DNA of 64,000 nt from Paenibacillus sp. 453mf (GCF_900116105.1 NZ_FPAC01000001.1:1850862-1914861); one strand, 5' to 3'. Positions 36,133-44,072 are shown, counted from the stretch's first letter. Notes: generated from the sequence alone by a model not told the origin. Numbers and translations are program-made.

Positions 36133-36561
36133 TTACTTATTGCCTTCGTTAAAATATGTTATTTCATATCCATCTATTAATCTTCTTAATCCATCTTTAT
36201 AGTAAGGCATTAATTGTTCAGCCTTCTCTATATCAATCCAAGCTATTTCAGAAATTTCATTAGGTCTAACTATTTCTTCATTTCCACCGATTATCTCACC
36301 TTTAAATGTTATAAATATTACATGTTCTCTTTTTTTCGGAAATTTACATTCATTTACTGCCACTATTCCATGAACTTTAATATCTAGTCCAGTTTCTTCT
36401 TTAGCTTCCCTTACTGCTGCTTGGTCTAATGATTCTTCTCTTTCAACAGCCCCGCCTGGAAGTGACCATCGGTCACTATAATCATCTACATTCCTTACCA
36501 TTAATATTTTGGAATTGGTTGGATCAGTAATTAAGGAATAAGCTACATCGACTCTGATCAT
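36133..36561 (-). CDS. Nudix hydrolase
   Basis: 142 residues with a complete Nudix box, GGAVEREESLDQAAVREAKE followed by ETGLD, at about residues 36-60. Such enzymes cut nucleoside-diphosphate-linked substrates using Mg. A G-x-x-W end is not evident; substrate unknown. One cassette (E12-E13) with ends matching over eleven bases (GTTATATGAAG/CTTTCATATAAC). Confidence 0.9.
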   Translation of the reverse strand: MIRVDVAYSLITDPTNSKILMVRNVDDYSDRWSLPGGAVEREESLDQAAVREAKEETGLDIKVHGIVAVNECKFPKKREHVIFITFKGEIIGGNEEIVRPNEISEIAWIDIEKAEQLMPYYKDGLRRLIDGYEITYFNEGNK

Positions 36562-36601
36562 TATGTTTGACTTCCCTTCTGATTTAGATCTGAATATCTT
36601 T

Positions 36602-36792
36602 CATATAACGTTCTTGTATTCACGACGTCCCACCACCTTAAGCCCGAAGGGCGGCCGCGATGCGGTTAGGTGGTCCGGATGTGTCGGGCCGAATATGCTT
36701 CCCCGCTACTGAGATGCCTCTGCGAATAACATCGTACTTCTGCCGGACCGAGGGCAGGATGGACCGAAGCTTGAATATGGTGTTATACGCTG
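36602..36792 (-). repeat. E13: cassette element (191 bp)
   Basis: CATATAAC to GTTATACGCTG. Outer stem TATTCACG against GCTTGAATA; CCACCACCTTAAG with GCCCGAAGGGC inside, closing GGTTAGGTGG; third arm ends TGCCGGACC. Confidence 0.9.
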
Positions 36793-36830
36793 CCCTTGCC
36801 CCCTTAAGTGATTATCATATTGTTCTTTAT

Positions 36831-37262
36831 TCATTCTATTAGGAGGTAATTATCAATGTGTTGATCTTTAAATACGGTTTTATTGTTCGTTACTGCATCT
36901 ATCAATCTTTCTACTGTAAAATTTGAAATCGGTCTTGGTAAATTATCAATATCAAAAAATCCATATTCATCTATTTCTTTATTATCAACTTCTATGCGAC
37001 CAACATATCCATCTGACTTAAAAGTATAAATGTATCCATTCCGATGAGACATAAAATAGATACCTGATAAATCCATTTCATTGACTTCAATATTGACTTC
37101 TTCCTTCAGTTCTCTTCTTTAACCATCCCACACTGATTCACCTTCTTCTACTACTCCGCCTAGTACAGACTATTGTTTCTTTCCATATGTTTGATGAACC
37201 AATAGCACTCTATTATGCTCATCAATAATGATAATTCCTGAGGCATCATGGGATCGCTTCAT
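36831..37262 (-). pseudogene. Nudix hydrolase with two in-frame stops
   Basis: Reading from ATG 37262 gives MKRSHDASGIIIIDEHNRVL and LVHQTYGKKQ, a TAG, SVLGGVVEEGESVWDG, a TAA, then RRELKEEVNIEVNEMDLSG and so on to 36831. The Nudix box is evident across the stops, with Trp (TGG to TAG) expected at the first. One frame throughout, so only nonsense changes separate it from an intact 143-residue gene. Cassette ends match (GTTATACGCTG/TTGCGTATAAC). Confidence 0.8.
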
Positions 37263-37301
37263 TTTGTACCTCTTTCCTTTTATTTACTATAGCAAGGGTT
37301 G

Positions 37302-37492
37302 CGTATAACGTTGTTGAATTCACGACGTCCCTCCACCTTAAGCCCCAACGGGGCGGCCGAGATGCGGTTAGGTAGAGGGATGTGTCCGGCTGATTCGCTT
37401 CCTCATAATGAAATGCCTCTGCGAATCCGCATCTAACTCCGGCCGGACGGAGGGCCGAATGGCCCGAAACGTGAATATGTTGTTATAAGATG
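37302..37492 (-). repeat. E14: cassette element (191 bp)
   Basis: CGTATAAC to GTTATAAGATG. Outer stem AATTCACG/CGTGAATA; CTCCACCTTAAG with GCCCCAACGGGGC inside, closing GGTTAGGTAGAG; last hairpin GGGCCGAATGGCCC. Confidence 0.9.
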
Positions 37493-37515
37493 TTGGCGCC
37501 TTCCTCGTGTAGACC

Positions 37516-38122
37516 TTAAACGATTTCCTTTATTCTTTGATAATTCTCTTTACTAAGTGAGAACTTAAGTAAATCAGAATTATACCCTACTCTTCTAAAG
37601 ACATCGATTATGTTGGCAATTCTATCTTCAAGGTTTCTATTCAATTCGTTTCCAATTGAATTTCCAAAGGTAATACTGAAATAGTCGTGCCCTCAAGAAT
37701 GACTTGCTTGATGTATGGCCAAATAATTGGACCACTCTCCCATATACCTGTTTCTGGGACATATTCAAAATCAGAAGTTGGACATATATTTGCAATTTCC
37801 ACTTAATATCATTGATAAGTACACGAGCAAAAGTCCAAGTATTATTAAAAGGATCTACAAAATCTATAACAGCCCTTGATTTAGTAGAAAACCAGTCAGC
37901 AACATTTGTAATCTCAGACGCTTGCGACTCTGATAAGAAATCTTCAAATATAAATACTACTTTCTCTACATCTCCGGGATTCTGCAAAATTACATCAATA
38001 TCGTTTGGTTTAATTGAAGTACAACCATTTATTGCTGTTGCAGTCGAACCTCCGATAACATAGGGAATGTCTTTTTGATTTATTCTTCTTGCCACTTCAA
38101 TAAGTGCATTAATAATGTTCAT
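37516..38122 (-). pseudogene. Nucleotidyltransferase-like protein with frameshifts
   Basis: From ATG 38122 the frame gives MNIINALIEVARRINQKDIP and YVIGGSTATAINGC..KPNDIDVIL, the GS..D-x-D pattern of nucleotidyltransferases of the AbiEii/MNT type. Near 37800 the coding signal moves frame (PTSDFEYVPETGIWESGPII, then VILEGTTISVLPLEIQLETN) and again near 37640 (NRNLEDRIANIIDVFRRVG to EIV at 37516). At least two indels. Ends match (GTTATAAGATG/TTTCTTATAAC). Confidence 0.7.
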
Positions 38123-38155
38123 TGAGATTTGATCCTTTCGCACTTGCACCAATTT

Positions 38156-38345
38156 CTTATAACGTTCTTGTATTCACGACGTCCTACCACCTTAAGCCCG
38201 AAGGGCGGCCGCGATGCGGTTAGGTGGTGGGATGTGTCCGGCTGAAATACTTCCCTGCTGCTGAAATGCCTCTTCGATTCCACTTCTAACTAATGCCGGA
38301 CCGAGGGCCGAATGGCCCGATGCGTGAATATGGTGTTATCGGATG
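38156..38345 (-). repeat. E15: cassette element (190 bp)
   Basis: CTTATAAC to GTTATCGGATG. Outer stem TATTCACG/CGTGAATA; ACGTCC/GGATGT; CCACCTTAAG with GCCCGAAGGGC and CCGCGATGCGG, closing TTAGGTGG; third arm GTCCGGC/GCCGGAC; last hairpin GGGCCGAATGGCCC. The most regular copy. Confidence 0.92.
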
Positions 38346-38387
38346 CATCCGACTTCTCGAACAACTCATAAATAGATCTCATTATTA

Positions 38388-38756
38388 TTATTTTATGGTC
38401 CTGAATTGCCCTTTTTCGTCTGACAATGTAGAGATTAATTCTTCGTTTTTTACTTCAATAAGATATTCCCTGTATACATGATCTCTGCCCCCATATCTTT
38501 CATACCAATCAACGATCTTTTTATTATGTTCTTTGTCACTTCTTACAAGCCGTTCAATTTCTTCATATTTTTCATAGCTATCATATTCCCAAATAGCAAA
38601 TATTTCAGTTGTATTCTCTGAATGTTGAGCCATCCATCTTCCTACTAGACGAGCTCCATTCTTCAACTGATTTGGTAAATTGGTTTCAATGAAATGTTTA
38701 TTAAAGATGTCAACAAAGTCACTGTTGACGATATAAAACTTTCTGCGATAAAACAT
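38388..38756 (-). CDS. NIPSNAP-like protein
   Basis: 122 residues, ferredoxin-like fold expected: MFYRRKFYIVNSDFVDIFNK, TNLPNQLKNGARLVGRWM, TEIFAIWEYDSYEKYEEIE. This combination is seen in NIPSNAP-family proteins, which have no agreed bacterial function. One cassette (E15-E16) with matching ends (GTTATCGGATG/TTTCCGATAAC). Confidence 0.7.
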   Translation of the reverse strand: MFYRRKFYIVNSDFVDIFNKHFIETNLPNQLKNGARLVGRWMAQHSENTTEIFAIWEYDSYEKYEEIERLVRSDKEHNKKIVDWYERYGGRDHVYREYLIEVKNEELISTLSDEKGQFRTIK

Positions 38757-38815
38757 TGTGTAGCCTCCTGTAATTTAGATGTATTGTTCTTGGACCTTTC
38801 GCACTTCGGATGTTT

Positions 38816-38986
38816 CCGATAACGTTGTTGTGTTCCCGACGCCTTACCGTCCTAAGGCTCCGTAGGAGCCGGGTCCGCTTGCGGACTTGGGCGGTGCAGG
38901 TGTGTCTGCTGAATATGCTTCCTCGAAATCCCTCTTGCAGACCAAGGGGCGTTAGCCCCGCAGTGGGAACACGGTGTTAGCTGATG
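38816..38986 (-). repeat. E16: cassette element (171 bp)
   Basis: CCGATAAC to GTTAGCTGATG. The outer stem is TGTTCCCG/TGGGAACA, changed on both arms. First arm ACCGTCCTAAG/TTGGGCGGT with GGCTCCGTAGGAGCC and GTCCGCTTGCGGAC inside; third arm TCTGC/GCAGA; last hairpin GGGGCGTTAGCCCC. Confidence 0.9.
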
Positions 38987-39007
38987 TTATTGCCTTCTTC
39001 GACCAAC

Positions 39008-39670
39008 TTACACTAAGGGTTTGATCTGAAATCTCTTTACTGTTACAGGATCTATAAATTCAATATCCCTTATATTTCTCGACTCAAATTCTTCCATGAT
39101 TCTTAAAAAGATTCGTCCAATTAATATACTGTCCCCTAATGCATCATGTCTTCTAAGATCCTTATCGTAAATCTTATAGTAGTGAATCAAATAGTCTGTC
39201 CATATAATGTCCTTTACTTCTGGGTGTAAATAGGAAAATAATGCTTTAGTATCTATGCATGGAGTCGTTATCATTGGTAAATGGTTTCTGACACATTCAT
39301 TCTTTAGTAAAGGTAAATCAAATTCATATCCTGCATGAGTAACTAAAATACATTCTTTAGTAAATTTCACAAAGTCGTTATATACTTCTTGTAATACTGG
39401 CGCGCCTTCTATATCCGTATTATAAATTCCAGTGAATCGTTCAACCGCTTCTGGTATTGGTTTTGGAGATTTAATATATGTATTGAACGTTTTTCTTTCT
39501 TGTATAATATTGTTCTCTATTATGACGGCACCAATTTGAGTAATAAATTCTGTCTCATGATTTATTCCTGTTGATTCAAAATCAAACACACAAAACTTCT
39601 GTGAATGAATGTTTTTAATTGATAATCCTGAAACAAGATAATCTATATCCGAAATATTCTTAATCTCCAT
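39008..39670 (-). CDS. DnaQ-like 3'-5' exonuclease
   Basis: 220 residues from ATG 39670 (GGGGGG 9 bases upstream; a TTG at 39679 is possible). Exo I FCVFDFESTGIN with the Asp/Glu pair, Exo II ECILVTHAGYEFDLPLL and Exo III RRHDALGDSILIGR give a complete DEDDh set. A nuclease acting on DNA or RNA 3' ends; partner unknown. One cassette (E16-E17) with matching ends (GTTAGCTGATG/TTTCAGCTAAC). Confidence 0.9.
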   Translation of the reverse strand: MEIKNISDIDYLVSGLSIKNIHSQKFCVFDFESTGINHETEFITQIGAVIIENNIIQERKTFNTYIKSPKPIPEAVERFTGIYNTDIEGAPVLQEVYNDFVKFTKECILVTHAGYEFDLPLLKNECVRNHLPMITTPCIDTKALFSYLHPEVKDIIWTDYLIHYYKIYDKDLRRHDALGDSILIGRIFLRIMEEFESRNIRDIEFIDPVTVKRFQIKPLV

Positions 39671-39707
39671 TGATTCCAACCCCCCAATTAAAATCTTGCA
39701 GTAATTT

Positions 39708-39873
39708 CAGCTAACGTTACTGTATCTACGAACCCGAGAGGCTTAAAGGAGCGCTAGCGACTGGGTCCAACGGACTTAGCCTCGCAGGGTTGTCTGCTGA
39801 GTGACCTCCTTGAAATGCCTCTTGCAGACCAAGGGCCGAACGGCCTGTAGCGTAGATACTTTGTTATCGGATG
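39708..39873 (-). repeat. E17: cassette element (166 bp)
   Basis: CAGCTAAC to GTTATCGGATG. Outer stem TATCTACG/CGTAGATA; AACCCGAGAGGCTTAAA/CTTAGCCTCGCAGGGTT; third arm GTCTGC/GCAGAC; last hairpin GGGCCGAACGGCCT. Confidence 0.9.
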
Positions 39874-39882
39874 TTAATGCCT

Positions 39883-40425
39883 TCATTGAGATGCCTGAAT
39901 CATGTAATTAAAGTGTTTCATAGTGTTCTTGAATATAGAATGTTGCTTTGCTTCAATTTCCCTTACTAAATTTCCCGCTGTATTCTTAGCCAGTATGTAT
40001 TCCTCTTCTGTGATGTGATTACTATTTAAAGCTTCTTCTAGCTCATCCTCATCCTTCATATAAAAGTCACCGTTAGGAAAAACGATAACATCTAGATAAA
40101 GATCTTCCCAATATCGAATACCCTCCTCGCTTATACCGTTGCTCTTGGTTATATCGAAATACCATTGAACTATTTCTTTCTTCTTATTAAGCATTGTAGT
40201 AACACAATAATTTGCTTCCTCAGGAAAGTGCTGCATCCAATAATAACCTTCATCGACTAAACAGATTTCTTGATCCGCAATTCTTCTTATTAAGGGTTCC
40301 GTTACTTCATGGATACTGATTAAGGTAATATGCCCTTTGAAGACTGCCTCATCGAAAAACCTGCTTACAAAATCATTCTTTATTACTCGATGCCAGTCTA
40401 ATCGATCTGCATGTTTTCTTTTCAT
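39883..40425 (-). CDS. DUF402 protein
   Basis: 180 residues from ATG 40425 (AGGAGGTGTGAA). DUF402/FomD-like features: DEGYYWMQHFPEEANYCVTT, IVQWYFDITKSNGI, and the acidic YLDVIVFPNGDFYMKDEDEL motif that binds metal in this family of nucleotide phosphatases (relatives include B. subtilis YgaC). One cassette (E17-E18) with matching ends (GTTATCGGATG/TTTCCGATAAC). Confidence 0.87.
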   Translation of the reverse strand: MKRKHADRLDWHRVIKNDFVSRFFDEAVFKGHITLISIHEVTEPLIRRIADQEICLVDEGYYWMQHFPEEANYCVTTMLNKKKEIVQWYFDITKSNGISEEGIRYWEDLYLDVIVFPNGDFYMKDEDELEEALNSNHITEEEYILAKNTAGNLVREIEAKQHSIFKNTMKHFNYMIQASQ

Positions 40426-40473
40426 TTCACACCTCCTAATTACTTTCATATTTTATTTTCTTTGCATTAATTT

Positions 40474-40639
40474 CCGATAACGTTCTTGTATCTACGAACC
40501 CTCACTGGTTAAGGCGCTATAGCGCCGGGTCCGACGGACTTACCCAGTGCAGGGTTGTCTGCTGAATATCCTTCGTCGAAATTCCTCCTGCATACCAAGG
40601 GGCGTAAGCCCCGAAGCGTAGATACGATGTTAGAGGATG
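40474..40639 (-). repeat. E18: cassette element (166 bp)
   Basis: CCGATAAC to GTTAGAGGATG. Outer stem TATCTACG/CGTAGATA; first arm CACTGGTTAAG against CTTACCCAGTG, a both-sided change from GAGAGGC/GCCTCGC; inner hairpins GGCGCTATAGCGCC and GTCCGACGGAC; last hairpin GGGGCGTAAGCCCC. Confidence 0.92.
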
Positions 40640-41166
40640 TTATTGCCTTCTTCGAATTTACTATTTAATTGATCTATTAAGTTTGTTACTTCTCTTGGTG
40701 TTTTAAGTATTATTATTTTCTTTACTTTTTCATATTTTTGTAGTTTTTCGAGTACTCCTGGTCTTTTTTGTTTTCTGAAATTCCATACCCATTTAATGAA
40801 CTCCCAATCTAATTGCTCAGGACATCCTTCATTTAAATCAGGTCTCGTTCTTCTATGGTATTTAATTCTTCGTTTAATGACTCTAAAAGTAGTTATCCAC
40901 GGAGGTAAATCGAGGAAAATTATTGTATCTGCTCTCGAAATTCTAATATCTAATGTCCTATTATAGTTCCCATCAATAATCCATTCATCATTTAGAATGA
41001 GCTTTCTTTGAAATTCATCCCATTCGTGATTAGGGGTTGCAATCCATCCAGGTTTCCAATAATAGGAATCTAAATGGTACAAAGGTAATCCTAAAACTTC
41101 TGAGAGTTTACTTGAAAGTGTAGATTTCCCTGATCCTCCAGATCCAATTATCATAATTCTCTTCAT
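40630..41166 (-). CDS. P-loop nucleoside-kinase-like ATPase (FlaR-like)
   Basis: 178 residues: Walker A MIIGSGGSGKSTLSSKLSEV, then LPLYHLDSYYWKPGWIATPN, EWIIDGNYNRTLDIRIS and IIFLDLPPWITTFR, the layout of topology-modulation (FlaR)/adenylate-kinase-like proteins. It is the sense-first cassette. Its TAA stop is the boundary triplet of E18 and its last residues EEGNNIL come from the conserved cassette flank. The facing half-site at 41222 matches. Confidence 0.85.
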   Translation of the reverse strand: MKRIMIIGSGGSGKSTLSSKLSEVLGLPLYHLDSYYWKPGWIATPNHEWDEFQRKLILNDEWIIDGNYNRTLDIRISRADTIIFLDLPPWITTFRVIKRRIKYHRRTRPDLNEGCPEQLDWEFIKWVWNFRKQKRPGVLEKLQKYEKVKKIIILKTPREVTNLIDQLNSKFEEGNNIL

Positions 41167-41221
41167 TCGTGTTCTCCTGATTATTAATGGTTTAAAATCA
41201 CTTCAAATGTTGCAATAATTT

Positions 41222-41229
41222 CCTCTAAC
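41222..41229 (-). repeat. Orphan boundary box at sense-first end of the array
   Basis: CCTCTAAC preceded by TTT, matching the GTTAGAGGATG of E18 across the last cassette, but no structured element follows it. This is where an attI-like site or a degraded element would lie. Confidence 0.55.
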
Positions 41230-41332
41230 TCTTTTATCTCTGAACTTCGTAAATATCCTCTCGCAACCAATATCTGCGAACCTCAAACAGACAGATTAGC
41301 TATTCAACAACACACCACCCAGAGTCTACTCA

Positions 41333-41878
41333 TCAGATACAAGAATGCATGGTGTCTAACTTCCTAATTATACCACGATTACCTAAATCCAATAGCCTAT
41401 CATTTCCCTTTCTCAAAATGCAGCTTAACATTAACTTCTGATCCAGGATGAAGCTTATTTCAGCCATACGGGAATGAGCGAACAGAAGTAGAACATAATC
41501 CAATCTGGCTTCCATACATCGTTCAGAAGTAATGCCACGCTCCGCTCAACAACAGATAATACGTAATTTATTTTGTACAGCCAAAATAACCTTCTCAGTC
41601 GGTCATGAAGCATCAGCATGATAAATAAGAGCAAAAACATAAATATGGATAATGGAACTATTAAAGCCATCATAAAACCTAAGAACCCACTGAAAGAAGT
41701 GAATTCCCGCTAAAATAAAGATCATACGGATCTATGGAGCTTAGAATGAACAGAACCATAATGACAGTAATTGAGCTTATCAGAACCCATAGCATGAATT
41801 TGCTGAATTATCTGTTGCTTCACTTTTGCAGAACTTATCACTTTTTGTGAATTCCTCAGCTGTTTCTCTGTTATTCAT
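41333..41878 (-). pseudogene. Decayed multi-helix membrane protein gene
   Basis: ATG 41878 has a strong GGAGGAGGGGGCGTA site and begins MNNRETAEEFTKSDKF, but coding moves between frames: MLWVLISSITVIMVLFILSS, then GFMMALIVPLSIFMFLLLFI and DRLRRLFWLYKINYVLSVVE, then SRMAEISFILDQKLMLSCIL, ending at 41333. At least three indels. Two or more membrane helices are visible. Not recognised. The remaining 41230-41332 and 41879-42026 show no gene. Confidence 0.6.
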
Positions 41879-42026
41879 TACGCCCCCTCCTCCATCAGAT
41901 GACGCATAAACCAGCTTGAAAGTTGTTTTACTAACATCCAAATGCCCATCATTCATATAAAAAAGACCACCATACTAGATGGCAGCCTGTCTATCACACA
42001 ATTGAATGAAATCCTATACTCTTAGC

Positions 42027-44072
42027 TTAACTGCTAATCGTCTCTGGTACATTAAAATCTCTAACCCACTGCCCAATCCGCTCATTTTTCATCGGCTTTC
42101 CATAGTAATATCCTTGCATGACATAACAGCCGAGCTCAGTTAAGAACTCAATATGCTCCTCATTCTCTACGCCCTCCGCGATCACTTCTAGCTGGAGCTT
42201 CTCAGCCATCAATATAATGGCATGAACGATGGCGCGCTTACTAGGCGTGTCCAGATCATATGTAAACAACCGATCCAGCTTCAGGGAGTCGAGCGGAAGT
42301 CGATCCAGTAAACCTATCGAGGAGTATCCTGTTCCAAAGTCGTCCATGGAAACACGAACGCCTGAATTGCGAATCTTATGCAGCTGCTGAATGATGTCAT
42401 TGATATTGTGAAAAACCATAGATTCGGTAATTTCAAGCTCCAGCATTTCAGGCTCAAGTCCTGTCTCCTCTAATACCCATGGGATTAACTCGGTTAGATT
42501 GTCGGTCTGAAATAATCGAACCGATAAGTTTACGGAGATTGGCTGATGAATCCCTTGTGTCTGCCATTCCTTACACTGGCGGCACGCTTCTAACAGGACC
42601 CATTTGGTCATCGGAATCACTAGCCCTGTCTCTTCCGCAATCGGTATAAATTCAGCTGGAGATATCTGACCTAATCGAGGATGCTGCCACCTAATCAGAG
42701 CCTCAAATCCGACCAGACTATTCGTTCTCACATTACACTTCGGCTGGTACACCATATAGAACTGCTGCTGCTCAATCGCAAGCAGCAAATCCTTCTCCAG
42801 CTCCATCTTCCTTACTTCATTGACACCCAAATCCTCGGTGTAGATACAATACTGGTTCTTACCCAGCCCTTTGGCCTTGTACATGGCGGTATCCGCCGTT
42901 TTGAGCAGACTAGACCGCTCTGTATGCTGAATGGATCCAATGCTGATTCCAATACTGCCTGTCACATACAGCTCATTTCCTTCAATACGATGGACCTTCT
43001 TAATTTCTTTGATGACCCTCTCCGCATAGGCTTTAGCTTGTTGTAAGCTGCAATTCTTAATAATAAACAAGAACTCGTCTCCACCAATTCGATAAGCCTG
43101 CAGATCAACATCAACAAATTGTTGTAAGCGGGAGCCTACCTCCTGAATGAGCAAATCCCCAATATCATGGCCGAGTGTGTCATTGATCGCTTTGAACTGA
43201 TCCAAATCCAGGAATAGCACCGCCAGCTCTTCATCTCCTGCATAAGTATCAAAGAATCGATTCATCTCATTACGATTAGGCAGCCCAGTAAGGCTATCCT
43301 CATAAGCCATTCTCTCAAGCACATGACGGTCAAGAAATAAGGCCCCCCATGACACAAGTAAAATAACGAATGTAGCCACGGTCACTCCGTATAGCAAAAA
43401 TAAATCCACGGAAGCAGCATGATCATCCATAGTCATATGAACATGTCCTCCATGGCTTAGATAGTCCTCATCGCCAGTAAATGTAGCAGCCTTCATTCCT
43501 GTGTAATGCATTCCGCAGACAGCAAAGCCCATCACGATGGAGGATATCCATTTCAGCCAGCTGACAGAAGCTTGATTTCGAAACTTCAAGAACAAGAACA
43601 GTGCTGCATAAGAAGCTGCATATGCAATAATCGCAGACAGGATCCAGAGCAAGGGATCATAGCTGATGTCCATCGGCATGATCATCGCTTCCATCCCTAC
43701 ATAATGCATCGTAATTATGCCGCTGCCCATGAAGAATCCGCCAAATGCGATTTTCAACCGGCTGACATTCTTGGGCTTAGTGATGTAAAACGCAACAAAG
43801 GATGAAAGGACACTCGCCACCATGGAGAGCACCGTAAGCCATACATCATATTCCACTATCGTATGTACATGAAAAGCCAGCATGCCAACAAAATGCATAG
43901 ACCATATTCCAGCTCCCATCACAAGGGCTCCGGCAAATAACCAGAAGAGCTGCATTTTACCTTTAGAATTCGATATTTTAGACGTAATACTAAGTGCAGA
44001 ATAAGACGCAAGAATTGCAATAATAACGGAGAGCACTACTATATAGTAGTTGTAATCCCCATGAATGATCAT
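42027..44072 (-). CDS. MHYT-GGDEF-EAL cyclic-di-GMP protein
   Basis: 681 residues. The first 240 hold an MHYT sensor with repeated motifs MHFVGM, MHYVGM and MHYTGM within seven membrane helices. A GGDEF domain follows (about 260-420) with intact RIGGDEFLFII, then an EAL domain with GFEALIRWQHP and the metal-binding DDFGTGYSS. Both c-di-GMP synthesis and hydrolysis are therefore possible. MHYT is thought to sense gases such as O2 or NO through copper. Transcribed alone. Confidence 0.95.
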   Translation of the reverse strand: MIIHGDYNYYIVVLSVIIAILASYSALSITSKISNSKGKMQLFWLFAGALVMGAGIWSMHFVGMLAFHVHTIVEYDVWLTVLSMVASVLSSFVAFYITKPKNVSRLKIAFGGFFMGSGIITMHYVGMEAMIMPMDISYDPLLWILSAIIAYAASYAALFLFLKFRNQASVSWLKWISSIVMGFAVCGMHYTGMKAATFTGDEDYLSHGGHVHMTMDDHAASVDLFLLYGVTVATFVILLVSWGALFLDRHVLERMAYEDSLTGLPNRNEMNRFFDTYAGDEELAVLFLDLDQFKAINDTLGHDIGDLLIQEVGSRLQQFVDVDLQAYRIGGDEFLFIIKNCSLQQAKAYAERVIKEIKKVHRIEGNELYVTGSIGISIGSIQHTERSSLLKTADTAMYKAKGLGKNQYCIYTEDLGVNEVRKMELEKDLLLAIEQQQFYMVYQPKCNVRTNSLVGFEALIRWQHPRLGQISPAEFIPIAEETGLVIPMTKWVLLEACRQCKEWQTQGIHQPISVNLSVRLFQTDNLTELIPWVLEETGLEPEMLELEITESMVFHNINDIIQQLHKIRNSGVRVSMDDFGTGYSSIGLLDRLPLDSLKLDRLFTYDLDTPSKRAIVHAIILMAEKLQLEVIAEGVENEEHIEFLTELGCYVMQGYYYGKPMKNERIGQWVRDFNVPETISS

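Noticed and set aside
26629..40639. CRISPR array
   Set aside because: Repeats are too long, structured and variable, and the intervals are full genes rather than uniform spacers.
26629..40639. Miniature transposons (MITEs) or IS remnants between genes
   Set aside because: No target-site duplications, no transposase, and the ends complement the next element across the gene instead of within the element.
26629..40639. Simple intergenic terminators
   Set aside because: Elements lack T-runs, are far larger than terminators and have precise boundaries on both sides.
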